Assembly: GCA_014843695.1 (NCBI GenBank) | Contig: CM026403.1 | Location: 43,989,516-44,053,515 of the forward strand | Length of the DNA stretch: 64,000 nucleotides | Direction: 5' to 3' | DNA from: Archivesica marissinica | Lineage: Eukaryota; Mollusca; Bivalvia; Venerida; Vesicomyidae | Part shown: positions 11,354 through 22,114 of the stretch, one piece after another | Numbering within the stretch: the stretch's first letter is position 1 | Layout of the letters: the number at the start of each line of letters is the position of its first letter | The notes under the pieces: generated by a model | What the model was told of the DNA's origin: nothing | What the model saw: only the letters and a program-made list of their open reading frames with translations | The model's database searches: none | Position numbers and translations under genes: made by a program

Positions 11354-12199
11354 ATATGATGGAACATGGCTCATGTAGTTGTAGTAAAAGTGAATTAGAT
11401 GTTAATAGTGTACCACCTACCATGGCCTCTATGGTAGAAGGTCAATGGACCGAACATTATCCAATTGTTAACCCTAGGAATAATGACGGTCCTATAGAAT
11501 TTATGATTCCTGCACAAACACAAAAATGGACTGATATTAATCAATCATATTTAAGATTAAGATTAAAAATAACAAAAGAGGATGGTAGTGATATTGAAGA
11601 TGACACTAATCTATCTACTGTTAACAATTTTTCATAGTCTATTTAGCAGTATCGATTTATACTTGAATAATAAATTAATTCCATGTACAGATAAATATGG
11701 TTATAAGGCTTATTTCGAAAATTTACTGGGTACATCAGCTCAACATAAAATTACCATACTAAACGATTTAGAATTGTTTAGATTAGATAAAGCTGGAGAT
11801 ATTGCAAAAAATACAAAAGCTAATGGGGGTATTGGATGGCTAGAAAGAAAGCTAAAAATTACAAATAAAAATTTAGAAATGTGCGGCCAATTACATCTTG
11901 ATTTATTTTTACAAGAAAAATATTTACCTAATGGAATAGATATAAGACTAAAACTAAATAGAGCAACTACAGATTTTTGTTTGATGGGGTCAGATGCTAA
12001 GGGAAAAATAGATATCCTAGAAGCTGCTTATAATATTAGAACTGTTACACTAGCACCTACTGTAGCTAATAATTTATATCAAAGTATTGCACAAAAATAT
12101 ATGAAAATACCAATTAGAAGAGCTGTAATAAAAACATTTACAATTACAGCAGGTTTACAATCTAAAATTGATGATTATACTTTTTTTTTTCCAGTGAGA

Positions 12200-12560
12200 T
12201 ATCAACATTTTACTGGAATACCAGTGGATTTTCCATGGTATCCCGCTGGAATACCAGTGGATTTTCAATGGTATCCCGCTGGAATACCAGTGGAATTCCA
12301 CTGGTATGCCAGTGAAATTCCGTCGAAATTTACCGGTGGAATGCCACTGGAATACCAGTGGAATACCAGTGATATTCCACTGGAATACCAGTGGATTTTC
12401 AATGGTATCCCGCTGGAATACCAGTGGATTTTCAATGGTATCCCGCTGGAATACCAGTGGTATGCCAGTGAAATTCCGTCGAAATTTACCGGTGGAATGC
12501 CACTGGAATACCAGTGTATTACCAGTGGTATTCCGGTGGTATTCCAGTGGTAATTAAGCC
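12200..12560 (+). repeat. Minisatellite array forming the left arm of the insertion
   Basis: Variants of a near-palindromic motif (CCAGTGGAATACCAGTGG and GGTATCCCGCTGGAATACCA) repeat with mixed spacing. At least one longer block of about 140 bases occurs twice (about 12,290-12,400 and 12,440-12,520). Translations of this array are not genes. Confidence 0.85.
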
Positions 12561-14330
12561 AGTGGAATATCATAAAAATTACTAGTTGAATTCCACTGGA
12601 TGCATTGGAATTCCACTGGTGTGTCAGTGGAATCCCAATGAAATTTACCTGCGGAATATATGGCGGAATACTCAAGTTATCGCACGGAAACGGTTCGGAC
12701 AAATAAATACGGTATGTCTAATGAATGAGACATAGCCATGCAAGTCACGCATTTAGTGTAGTTAATCATTATGTCCGAAAGATCCTTTACATAATCATAG
12801 ATTATGACATTGAAAGATACGGTCTGGGTGTCTTTAATTTAATTTTCACAGTTCCTTAATTGTCTTCTTTCTTTCTTGTTTCCGGATCTTGTCGTTGACA
12901 ACTAGCACTAGTTTTTCCCATTCTCAGGACTTTTCGGCCGGACTCTTCTCCAGGTGGTACCTGCTGAATATGTGGCCTAGACAAAAAAGAGAGGAAATGT
13001 GAATTGATGCCCCCATTGACAGCATGTCAGTAATTAAACGTCAAGTGTATATATATATATACAGAGACTACAAAGGGCGTAAAATATTAAATTGTGCATT
13101 ACAGTGAATAGAGAGATTGAAAACAATGCCAGATTAGAAAAATAAACAATGCCTAAATTAACAAACAAGTTTCCAGTCTATACATACCACTTTCCTGACT
13201 GGCAACTTTCCTCTTTTCACAGACGACTTTTCTCTTTTCATTGGTTTTGAGCCATTGCTCCATTTCCAGCTTACTTCCTGAAGAAAACAGGGGCCGCATG
13301 GGTGGGCAATAGAAACAAAATATGGACCTAGATAAGTAAGCATGTGAAGTTTGAAGGCGATTGGAATGAGGGTTGCAGTGATAGTAGGTACCCAAAAACT
13401 TAACGCAAATCGGGACTTGACGCGACGGGACTACAAAGTTTGGTGGGGGTATAATTACCAACGATATATAACATCATCTATGACATTTGATGCACTTATT
13501 TCGAATTTATATACGATTATAAATTACATTTCGCACTGGCCATTTACATTTCGTAGCCGTCCTTGAAATTCGTGTTATGAAATTACATTGTGATGTGTCT
13601 TTGGAGTATAAGTTAATATATATAGTAACAGCCTTGGTAAAAACAAGTTTTCCATTTTGTATTTCAGGCATACCGCTATACATATATGTAGAACAGCGAG
13701 TGAATTGAGCCGAAAACTTTTCACTAGCATTATTTTAAACTTCAATTTAACTGGTTGGAGGGCAAATGGGCAGGGTTAGTGTTAGGCACAGACCAATTCT
13801 ACACTTGCTCCGGCAGATGCCCCCCTCCCCATCAGATAAATCTCTCATAAAACCCTGCACGCATGCACAGATGGGAGATGGACAGGGCTAACACATAATG
13901 CATAATGGGGGAGGGGGGGGGGCATAAAAATATATTGTCATGTGATCGAGACCCCCTTGGCCTTACCATTTTGCAATCTAAACTGAAAACCCACTGAAAC
14001 AGATAAATTGTGCATGTAGAGTGGGGGTACCAACGCTAGCTTAAATTTGCTACAAATGCATCTGTGTGGAAAAAAACAGAGGAACATGTCACATGACCGC
14101 ATTCAAAATGGTGACTGGATATGCGTGTTTACGTTCATGGAACCAAAAATTGTGATATTTTTATATTTAACAGGAATTTGCAGCGATCAGTAGAAATTAA
14201 GCTAGCATTGGTACTGCGCTAGCATTGATACCCCCACTCTAGTTTAATATGAACATGATAAAAATGTTCGATACCTACCCCCAACTGCCAGCACCAAAAA
14301 TTCCCACTTTCCAGGAAATCCCGGGTATGT
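12561..14330. other. Interior of the insertion, no gene seen
   Basis: Moderately AT-rich non-coding DNA. The only features seen are a short TA run near 13,050, a poly-G tract at 13,905-13,921 and short chance frames. No domain or transposase motif is visible on either strand. Confidence 0.5.
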
Positions 14331-14343
14331 GGCAGTTCCGGTG

Positions 14344-14344
<1 letters not shown>

Positions 14345-14387
<43 letters not shown>

Positions 14388-14430
14388 CCTTTAATGTCGA
14401 ACCCCTCGCGGGGACTTAGAAATGTCGCCG
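14345..14430 (-). repeat. Truncated SINE (family B) tail with (GATA)n microsatellite
   Basis: On the minus strand a segment around CCCCGCGAGGGGTTCGACAT is followed by a run of GATA units (plus-strand tatc at about 14,345-14,386). The same SINE tail recurs at 19,147-19,185 next to a short GATA tract, and in a longer copy at about 45,450-45,655, so the GATA run looks like the natural 3' tail of this SINE. Confidence 0.65.
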
Positions 14431-14957
14431 ACTTGATAATCATCATTTTGATTACAAGAGTATTCTGTCTCAGAATTTGAAGAAAGAATGGTGAATTGCA
14501 AAATTCCCGGTAAATTATGACGCGAGATGCTAGAAAGAAACCGATATCTGATTGGCTAATGATGGCACTAGCATTAGAATCGGACCAATCGCTAGTCGTT
14601 TCACGAACAAAAGCCGCATTCGGAAAAACCTCGGATCTTTTCGCCTACGTTATGATAATGGTACCTGGTCATCTCGTACCCAGTACATTTCGTACACAGT
14701 TTGGTAATATCGTACAATACTATAGCTGATATAACATAATTATCGCATTAACTCCCATGCCATGAGGCGTGTTATGTGACGTCATTCGGATTCCCAATAC
14801 ACACTATTAAACATATGGCATTTTTACGCTGGAATGAAACTTTAGTGTACCAAAACATTTGCACAGTGAACACTATATGTAGGGGAATTGCTCACTTTCA
14901 GTGACATGCACATGTACATAAACAATAGTAGTTTTACTGGACCGCATTGTATGGACT

Positions 14958-16127
14958 ATGCTACAGTCAAAATTGCTCAAGCGACCACGTGTATTAAGCG
15001 ACCTTTGTCTTATGCGACCATTTTGAAATCCCCCCCGAGCGATTTCACACTATAAATCTATTGCATTAAGCGACGTTTGTCTTACGCGACCAACGACCAC
15101 CTATTTTCGGCAGTAATTACCTAAAGTTTTTCATTAAGCGACCATAAGTAGTGTTGAAATTAGAAATTCAAAACATAAATCAAGAGACTATTAAATGTGT
15201 CGTCTGCTGGTTATGTATATTGAAGAGGCAATACATTTGACATGTAATCATGATAGCCTACATGCCAATCAGTCAATTTTCGCACATTTATGCCCCAATT
15301 TCCGTTAGAGTCATTGTTGTAAAAACAAATGTAGGGGATTATCGGCGCATGTTTGCAAATCTCATAATTGGGCGCTAATTGATTCAAATAGTCGACAATT
15401 TGTTCTTATAGTGTCGCATTTTTAGTTTTATTGGGTCACAGCATATGGATTGTCCCATTGCACCGGTCGGAAATTCCGCCAACGGATGTCAATTTTATAT
15501 GTACGTTTTGATTTAAATGAATGTAAATGCATTATTGTTGTAATTTTCTGGATTACATTTTTGCTTAGATAATTATCTCGGGATATCACACCATTGTCAC
15601 GACTTATCATATATTTTGAATCTAAATACGCAATAGGTTACAAAATTGATTCGTCCTCAAAATGTTTCGTACTCGAAAATTGATTCGTCCTCAAAATGTT
15701 TCATACTCGTAATAACATAAATAAGATCATGTCAATTCTGACCTTTTGAGTACAGGCAACATAAATATGCCATTTTTTGTAGCAATCAATAAGGTGTTTG
15801 ATCTACAGTATCCATACCGGGCAGGTGTCACAATTCGCAGCAATCAACAAGGTGTTTCAACAAGAAAAATACAAGCAAAATATTACTATAAAAAGTTTTC
15901 TTTATTTTATGATGACATATATACATGACATATATGTAACATATATACATGTATATGATGTTGATATCAATATAGACACTGTAGTGTCCACCCAAACAAA
16001 AGTCTAGTACATGTCTCCGACTCTGGGAAATTGTCCGTTCAGTCACTTTGTATTAAGAGACCGTTTCATTAAGAGACCGCTTTTGTCCATTCCCTTGGGC
16101 GGTCTCTTAATACAAGTTTGACTATAT
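14958..16127. mobile_element. Candidate TA-flanked MITE within the insertion
   Basis: The left edge TA-CAGTCAAAATTG followed by repeated ATTAAGCGACC is mirrored on the minus strand at the right edge by TA-TAGTCAAACTTG followed by ATTAAGAGACC. TA flanks and CAGTCAAA-type ends are common in Tc1/mariner-pogo MITEs. The ends match only over about 12 bases with mismatches, so two separate fragments remain possible. Confidence 0.4.
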
Positions 16128-16314
16128 TTACGGAAAACTTTGTATGAACATTTTTATCGCACAATGTTTTGTTAAACAGGCCCCAGGCCTTTAAATTGAT
16201 CAACATATCGATATTTATTAGTATTGTACTAGAAGTCCATGATAGTCAAATGTCACTGGAAGCCCATTTATGTTTAATATGATTAGTTTATACAAATTTA
16301 GTTTAGCTCGATTG

Positions 16315-16512
16315 CGAAACAAGTTATTTCAACTTATATAAATCACTCTCGAGACCTCATTCCTGATGGAATCCATCGCCACGAGGGAGAGAGAGGCAAC
16401 GTGGAATTTAAATGCCTTGCCTAAGGGCACAATCGTAACGGCTCCAGCAGAGCTCGAACTCCGGACCTTTCGCACCTGAAGCGAATGCGCATCCACTGCG
16501 CTATCACGACTT
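16315..16512 (-). repeat. tRNA-derived SINE, family A, copy 1
   Basis: On the minus strand the A box TAGCGCAGTGGATGCGC and B box GTTCGAGCTC of the RNA polymerase III promoter are followed by a body (GTGCCCTTAGGCAAGGCATT, CCCTCGTGGCGATGG) ending in an AT-rich tail. A second copy in the other orientation lies at 56,851-57,041. Confidence 0.85.
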
Positions 16513-16544
16513 CCACAAATATGATTATTGTGTTCTACATGGGA

Positions 16545-16877
16545 TTCCAGACTTCCAGTGGAATACCAGTGTTTTAATATGATTAATGCAGTCACTGGTA
16601 TTCCACTGGAATTCAATGTCACTGGAATATATATATATATATGGTCACTGGTATTCCACTGGAATCTGTGTCACTGGAATATGGTCACTGGTATTCCACT
16701 GGAATTCCATCTCGGTGGAATCTCACTGGAATATGTCACTGGTATTCCACTGGAATCTGTGGCACTGGAATACGATCACTGGTATTCCAGTGGAATACCA
16801 ATGGAATACCAGTGATTTCACTGGAATATCAAAATTCCACTGGAATTCCACTGGATTCCAGTGGAATACCAGTGACA
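16545..16877 (-). repeat. Minisatellite array forming the right arm of the insertion
   Basis: Repeats of CACTGGTATTCCACTGGAAT with spacers such as TATATATATATATGG and GGAATCTGTGTC. The orientation is opposite to the left array, so a single strand could fold back into a long imperfect hairpin. Confidence 0.85.
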
Positions 16878-17360
16878 TTTTCAGTGGGGAATGCCTAAGA
16901 GAATTTTTATAGCTATGGTTAGAAATTCTGATATGAATGGGGATCCAACAACAAATCCATTTAATTTTCAACATTTTAAAATATCTAAATTAGATATTAG
17001 TTTAGATGGTAAGAGTATTCATAATAAAACACTAGAACCTGATTTTACTAGTGTTACAAATAAAAAAACTTTGCAATCATATTTTACACTATTGAATGCT
17101 ATGGGGGTAAATATGCATGATGATTCATTTGGATATCCACTCAAAGAATATGAGAATGGACATACATTGTGGGGATTTGATTTAACAGCCGATCAAGGAA
17201 GTGAGGAAGGACATCTACACCCTATAAAAACAGGATACCTACGCATTGAATTGGGATTTAGTGAGGCGCTAGCAAATCCTATAAACGTTATTATATATGC
17301 TGAATATGATAATCAAATCGAAATTAACAGCATCAGAGAAGTTATTACAGATTATTAACA

Positions 17361-17918
17361 ATGGATACATATTCGTTACAATATTTATTGGACAAATCTA
17401 CTATATTAAAACATTTAAATGGAATTGTGTGCTCTAAAGATGAACTACAAATGGAACAATATATCAAAAAAACATATATTGTGAATACAGATGATTCAAA
17501 CAAACCTGGAAAACATTGGGTTCTAATATATTTCAAGGAGAACATTGGATTTTATTTCGATTCTTACGGAAATACACAACATATAAAAGAAGAAATTGTG
17601 AACTTTATGAACAATAATTGTAAAAGATGGACTAAAAATTATATTAGAATTCAAAGCACATATAGTGTTATGTGCGGGATATTTTGTTTATTTGTACTTG
17701 ATATTTTAGCTAAAGGTATTGATTTAAAACAAATACTAAACAGTATGTTCTATACAAATAATGAATATTTGTATAAAAACGACATTATTGTTAAAAATTG
17801 GTTTGATAAACATTATGGAAAATTATATGAACATAGTAAAATGATGAGGAAATTAGATACTGTTTATGTTAATTATAAAAATAACCAATGTTGTATATGT
17901 GAAAAAACAGTTTTTTAG
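17361..17918 (+). CDS. Adenain-like cysteine protease (Ulp1/adenovirus protease family)
   Basis: This is predicted to cleave capsid precursor proteins during particle maturation. The frame is intact and 185 residues long, close to adenovirus-type proteases. The catalytic set is visible: His52 in GKHWVLIYF, Asp67 in YFDSYG, Gln98 in RIQSTYS and Cys105 in VMCGIFCLF. The C-terminus has a Cys-rich end (CCICEKTVF). The start is two bases after the capsid stop, so it is probably co-transcribed with the capsid gene. It is the last gene of the element, as in many Polintons. Confidence 0.93.
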   Translation: MDTYSLQYLLDKSTILKHLNGIVCSKDELQMEQYIKKTYIVNTDDSNKPGKHWVLIYFKENIGFYFDSYGNTQHIKEEIVNFMNNNCKRWTKNYIRIQSTYSVMCGIFCLFVLDILAKGIDLKQILNSMFYTNNEYLYKNDIIVKNWFDKHYGKLYEHSKMMRKLDTVYVNYKNNQCCICEKTVF

Positions 17919-18205
17919 TTAATAGTTATTATTTAGTTAGTTATTAGTTAATAAAAAACAATGGAATTCAAAAAGGAATTCAAAAAACATGTATGGAAAT
18001 TGGTTAAATATATAACCAAAATGAACACTTAATATGATATTTTATTATGATAAACATGTATGTTACAAATGTTTTTTAGTTATTAGTTAAACACACTTTT
18101 GATCAAATACGTATGATAAACATATTACTATTTTAGTTATTAGTTAAGTTAGTTATTTTTAGTAAATAAAATATATTGAAAAATTATTACGTGTTATATT
18201 ATTTT
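17919..18205. other. AT-rich 3' region of the Polinton
   Basis: No coding sequence is seen. It contains repeated TTAGTTATTAGTTA segments (about 17,916-17,950, 18,075-18,095 and 18,130-18,160). It could be subterminal DNA of the element. Confidence 0.5.
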
Positions 18206-18294
18206 AGTAGTCACTAGTGTGGCGCTATGGACTGGACCATATCAACCCAAAACCGGCAGCCTAGCACTGTACCATAGCGCCACACTAAACTACT
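18206..18294. repeat. Inverted repeat, candidate Polinton right end
   Basis: AGTGTGGCGCTATGG at 18,216-18,230 is exactly complementary to 18,272-18,286, with outer AGTAG/CTACT pairing (18,206-18,210 and 18,290-18,294). The base composition becomes less AT-rich at this point. Read inward from the right, it begins AGTAGTTTAGTG, and Polinton ends commonly start with AG. An unrelated short MITE is the alternative. Confidence 0.5.
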
Positions 18295-18342
18295 GACATT
18301 TAGATACTTGTAGAGTAATATGTTGCTGATGGCACAGACACT

Positions 18343-18675
18343 TGGGGTCTGGACAAATGTTTGCGGGTTTAAAACAATAAAACTAAGATACTTTTGTTTG
18401 TTTTGTTTTTAAGAACACTATGATACACCATAGGCTCGACAATATACATAAACACTTTATTATGCCATTCCAAGCAAGTTTAAAAATGATGCCCCATCAC
18501 TATCAAGGCTATATTGGGGTCTGGACACATGTTTGCGGGTTCAAAACCACACAACTTTTTTGTTTTTAACAACACTATGATACACTATAGGCTTGACAAT
18601 ATACATAAAACTAAGTTTACGCAATTCCAAGCAAATTTAAAAATGACACCCCATCATTATCAAGGCTATATACTG
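18343..18675 (+). repeat. Two-copy direct repeat, about 171-bp period
   Basis: GGGGTCTGGACAAATGTTTG at about 18,345 recurs as GGGGTCTGGACACATGTTTG at about 18,515. Both are followed by matching CACTATGATACAC(C/T)ATAGGC and ATTATCAAGGCTATAT-type segments. The copies diverge by substitutions and small indels. Confidence 0.85.
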
Positions 18676-18789
18676 AAAGATAACCAGGTCGCAAATGTAA
18701 ACACCAACAACAACAATTACTTTTATTTTCAAATCAGGTTACATGTATACAGTAACAACATGACAAAATATGTTTTAACTTACTAATGT

Positions 18790-19585
18790 GAGTCAATGTT
18801 GAAATAATATCTTTCATGGGGACAGTAATATGTATGTGCTTATATATTAATGGATAATTGTGTACGTGTATTTGAATCAAGGAGTTATTTAATATGATAG
18901 TTTCCTAAAGCAGCATTATATCGTAATAAAGGATGCTTTGGGTAAAATATAAATACTAATGTGTGTGTGTTTACAAAAATCGAAATAGTCGCTCAGAAAC
19001 GATAAAATTCCAATACATATAAACCTTCGTATACGCGAATGTTTTATCAACACACGAAATGTAAACACGCACAGCGCGCATGCGTGAAACAACAGAGGAT
19101 GCAGAAAACAACGTATATATTTTGAACATGAAAGACTATCCATCTATCTTCCTCTAATGTCGAACCCCTCGCGGGGATGTAGAAATGTCACTAAAGACTT
19201 AGCTAACAGAGGTATGAATCAACATATCAAGTAATTTAATTACAAAATACAACGTGGGAAAAATGGGGACGATGCATTCAGAATGTAAACAAGTGCGGAC
19301 GATGCGTTCCGGTTGTAAACAAGTGCGTGACCGACCGACTCGGAAAGTCCTACTTTCGGATTCGAGTCTATTTTATCGTAAGAAAACACTGTTTACCAAA
19401 TGAACATAAGCATCCGTGATGCATCCGTGATTGTTAGCCTACACACATATTAGCCAGCTCTGGAGTCATGGTGTATCGACAGTTACCAGCTCGGCCTCTA
19501 TAAAGAGTGTGCTATTTCTCTATTTTATACCACTTAAGAACAATACCTCTTAACTGAACCACATACAAAACTCAAACTCTGTTTG
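18790..19585. other. Non-coding stretch with a SINE fragment
   Basis: Nothing coding is recognised. A short GT run lies near 18,960. A family B SINE tail (CCCCTCGCGGGG on the plus strand) is at about 19,147-19,185. Confidence 0.5.
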
Positions 19586-19586
19586 C

Positions 19587-19745
19587 ATTGGACAATACTT
19601 GCGATGTAATGGGCAAGACTTGCGATGCAATGGACAATACTTGCGATGTAATGGACAAGACTTGCGATGCAATGGACAATACTTGCGATGCAATGGGCAA
19701 GACTTGCGATGCAATGGACAATACTTGCAATGCAATGGGCAAGAC
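19587..19745 (+). repeat. 21-bp minisatellite
   Basis: About 7-8 units of TTGCGATGCAATGG(A/G)CAA(G/T)AC. A single unit with the same upstream flank (CATACAAAACTCAAACTCTG) is found again at about 20,283-20,337, so the array grew inside an older dispersed repeat. Confidence 0.88.
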
Positions 19746-19859
19746 TTTCGGTCGTTTATTAACTGTAATGACGAGGTTAATTGCAGAACAAAATAAATGT
19801 GTTCAAATATCTTTGACTGTACTACGTACATATATTAGAATACATGAAACATAGCATCG

Positions 19860-20725
19860 AGATACATGTGACCAGGCTAAAAACCAGAGGTAAACAATCT
19901 AACACTAACAACATATCTTTGGTCGATTGTAGTTTCCAAACGATAACATATTCGTACTCGGTTTTACGATATACTGCATGATACTTATAACGATAACGAA
20001 TCTGAATTCAATTCGATTTTAACATTAAATTATTATGGAAACCCGTTCATAGATCATATTCCCGAAACAATTCGAATTTGAATAGCGAATTTGCTTGCGA
20101 CACGATCTAAACCTACCGTAGAACTGATGATCAATCGAACCAGATCACATGACCAAGCACGCATTCACAATCATGTGATGATCTTTATATGCACCAATAA
20201 TTCGCACACACATTGTTGTGCCAAGTATTGTTAAGACATGCGTTCTGAGCTATACTAACGTAACTTGAACTTGAACTACTTAACTGAAACACATACAAAA
20301 CTCAAACTCTGTTTGCAATGGGCAATACTTGCGATAGAACAAATACAAATGTTAGTAGTCGATGCTATTCATATTCGAAATTCTCCACAATAATGGCATC
20401 CTATAAATGTACTGTTAATCATAAACAATTTTTAAATCAATCACTTCTCCAATGACCATGACTTTTCCCACATCTAATATACAATGCATTAGTATTTACT
20501 GCAGACCACTGGCTCTCAATGTAACTCTAAATCTGATAAATTAAGCTAAGCATTTCCACCCGTCCGCAGGAACATTTAGTACCAGACATATAAACTGAAA
20601 AACAAATATGTGTCTTATCTCGAGGACATACGAGAAACATTAAATATCTATGAGACATTTTTATCGGACAAGTAGTGGTCTCCCTATGGCTATCAATACT
20701 TTGAACTGTACCAGATATATGTACA
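19860..20725. other. Non-coding stretch
   Basis: No gene is recognised. It contains the unexpanded relative of the 21-bp array at about 20,283-20,337. Confidence 0.45.
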
Positions 20726-20726
20726 T

Positions 20727-20985
20727 ATTGCATACGGATATGTAGTCCAGTGGTAACACAGTGCCTGACCCTAATAAAATTAACAGTCTTTCAGATGGGA
20801 CGTTAAACCGAGGTCTCGTGTCGGTGCTTTACACCGTGCACGTAACAGAACCAGAGGAGACTCTGGAATGGGTCTCTGTCTGCATCATGCACTTTCCTCC
20901 AAAATCTAAAATGACTAATCTCTTCAGGAGGCGTCGCGCATATGGGAAACCGGTAGCGATGATAAATAAACGTAAAACAAACAAA
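20727..20985 (+). repeat. tRNA-derived SINE, family C, longest copy
   Basis: A tRNA-like head (TAGTCCAGTGGTAACACAG) is followed by GATGGGACGTTAAACCGAGG, a sequence that I associate with invertebrate SINEs. The body (CAGAGGAGACTCTGGAATGG and CTTCAGGAGGCGTC) is shared with copies at 30,828-30,950 and the split copy near 31,233-32,165. An A-rich tail follows. Confidence 0.8.
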
Positions 20986-21159
20986 ACAAGATATATGTAC
21001 GTTACCTCAGCTTTCCTTAATGAACAAAACAAAGTGATTTGTCTTAACAACGTAACCAATTACTTCACCGATTGTCTAAACCCCGGCATAACGAAGCATG
21101 ATCATGTTCAAATCGATAACATCTGTATAATTCTTAAACATATCACACAGATCGATTAA

Positions 21160-21775
21160 ATCTTAATTTTTCAGTGGTTTTGAATTCGAAAGTGTTTCTA
21201 AAATGCTTTCTAGACCAGGCTTTGAAAGCGTTAATATTGTGATGTCATTGTATTCCGTAATTACATTGTCTGATGTTCCGTTGTCTCTCGAAGATTGTAA
21301 ATATATTGCAACGTGAATTGCAAATGCATGTATGCTCTGTACTCCCCTTGTAATACAATATTCATTGAACAATTTCACCTCTTTATCACAGTATTATCTG
21401 CCCTTGAAGTGGTACCATTCGACCAATAACCATATTGGAAACATCTTTATGTACACAAGCCTCATCAATCTTTCTCTTCAAATTGCGTCTTAGACTAACA
21501 CCTGAAAATGAGTTGGTGTCGATTATTACCGCGTAAACAAACAATTATGATGACTTATCACTAACCATATACATGTATGTCAATAATTGTATACGTCGAT
21601 ATCTCGTTATCACCACTCGGTGCCAATAACCTGAAAGATAATGGTTATGTAACAAATATTCCGTTGCTGCCAAATTCTTTCTACACAAGATCTGTCATCT
21701 GCGAAACAATAGCCTAATTAAAGATGTGTTTAACTTTCCACGGCATCACATACAGGTCAACACGCCTCTTTCTCT
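21160..21775. other. Non-coding stretch
   Basis: No coding sequence, RNA gene or repeat is recognised. Confidence 0.4.
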
Positions 21776-21779
21776 TTCT

Positions 21780-22110
21780 AACATACTCACTTCCGGCCCT
21801 CTCGTTAGCATCCCTTATCCGAGTGCATCATACCATTAAACATACTCACTTTCTGGACACCTGTTTGCTAACAGTCCTCCTCTGAAGACATCCTACTGTT
21901 AAACATACTCACTTCCGAGAGACCTGTTCCCTTCCCATTCTCCCTCTGGGAATAAATTACTGTTAAACAGTCTCACTTCCGGGAGACATGTTTCCTTGGT
22001 GTCCACTTCCGGGAACACCTTGTTCGCCATCTGACTCACTTCCGGGTGTTCAGTTTCCATAGCGCCCTTTTCGAGGGACACATAATTCCCAAACAGACTC
22101 ACTTCCGGGA
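21780..22110 (+). repeat. Diverged tandem repeat, about 60-75 bp period
   Basis: Five or six units each contain ACTCACTTCCGGGAG or a close variant, often preceded by GTTAAACA. The spacing varies and the units are diverged. Confidence 0.7.
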
Positions 22111-22114
22111 GCAC

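Larger units (their letters stand above)
12191..16885. mobile_element. Foldback-like insertion inside the capsid gene
   Basis: Both ends are arrays of one minisatellite in opposite orientation. The left array (about 12,200-12,560) repeats GGAATACCAGTGG. The right array (about 16,545-16,877) repeats its complement, CCACTGGTATTCC. TTTTCAGTG at 16,878-16,886 and TTTTCCAGTG at 12,187-12,196 could be an imperfect target duplication, so the edges are uncertain by about 20 bases. Long terminal inverted repeats made of tandem repeats define foldback elements. The 4-kb interior has no convincing coding sequence, so it would need a transposase from elsewhere. Confidence 0.7.
11356..17358 (+). pseudogene. 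Major capsid protein (hexon-like), split by a 4.7-kb insertion and frameshifted
   Basis: This is the main capsid building block. The first part, 11,356-11,637, carries PPTMASMVEGQWTEHYPI; a frameshift near 11,630 moves coding to a frame that is open to about 12,190. There a large insertion begins. Coding resumes near 16,885 with PKRIFIAMV, NPFNFQHF and the C-terminal LWGFDLTAD...VIIYAEYDNQIEI, all family features, and stops at 17,358. The interrupted position lies just before the PKR motif. The downstream piece alone would be open from the ATG at 16,891 (155 residues) but lacks most of the protein. Confidence 0.92.
1..18294 (+). mobile_element. Polinton/Maverick (adintovirus-like) element, 5'-truncated by the window edge
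   Basis: The gene set is diagnostic of Polintons: protein-primed family B DNA polymerase, A32-like packaging ATPase, retroviral-type integrase with chromodomain, penton-like proteins, double-jelly-roll-type major capsid protein and adenain-like cysteine protease. All are on one strand and tightly packed. The DNA is far more A+T-rich than its surroundings. The left end lies outside the window, so the terminal inverted repeats cannot be compared. The right end is placed provisionally at an inverted repeat near 18,206-18,294. About 4.7 kb of foreign DNA (about 12,191-16,885) interrupts the capsid gene. Many genes have one-base frameshifts, so this copy is probably inactive; sequencing error in homopolymers could explain some of them. 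Confidence 0.93.

Noticed and set aside
12265..12702. Open frames rich in Trp/Asn/Ser/Gly/Ile-Pro repeats
   Set aside because: They are translations of the CCAGTGG-type minisatellite at the edge of the insertion.
13153..13566. Short overlapping frames on both strands inside the insertion
   Set aside because: No domain, start context or family similarity is visible, and the frames overlap each other in both orientations.
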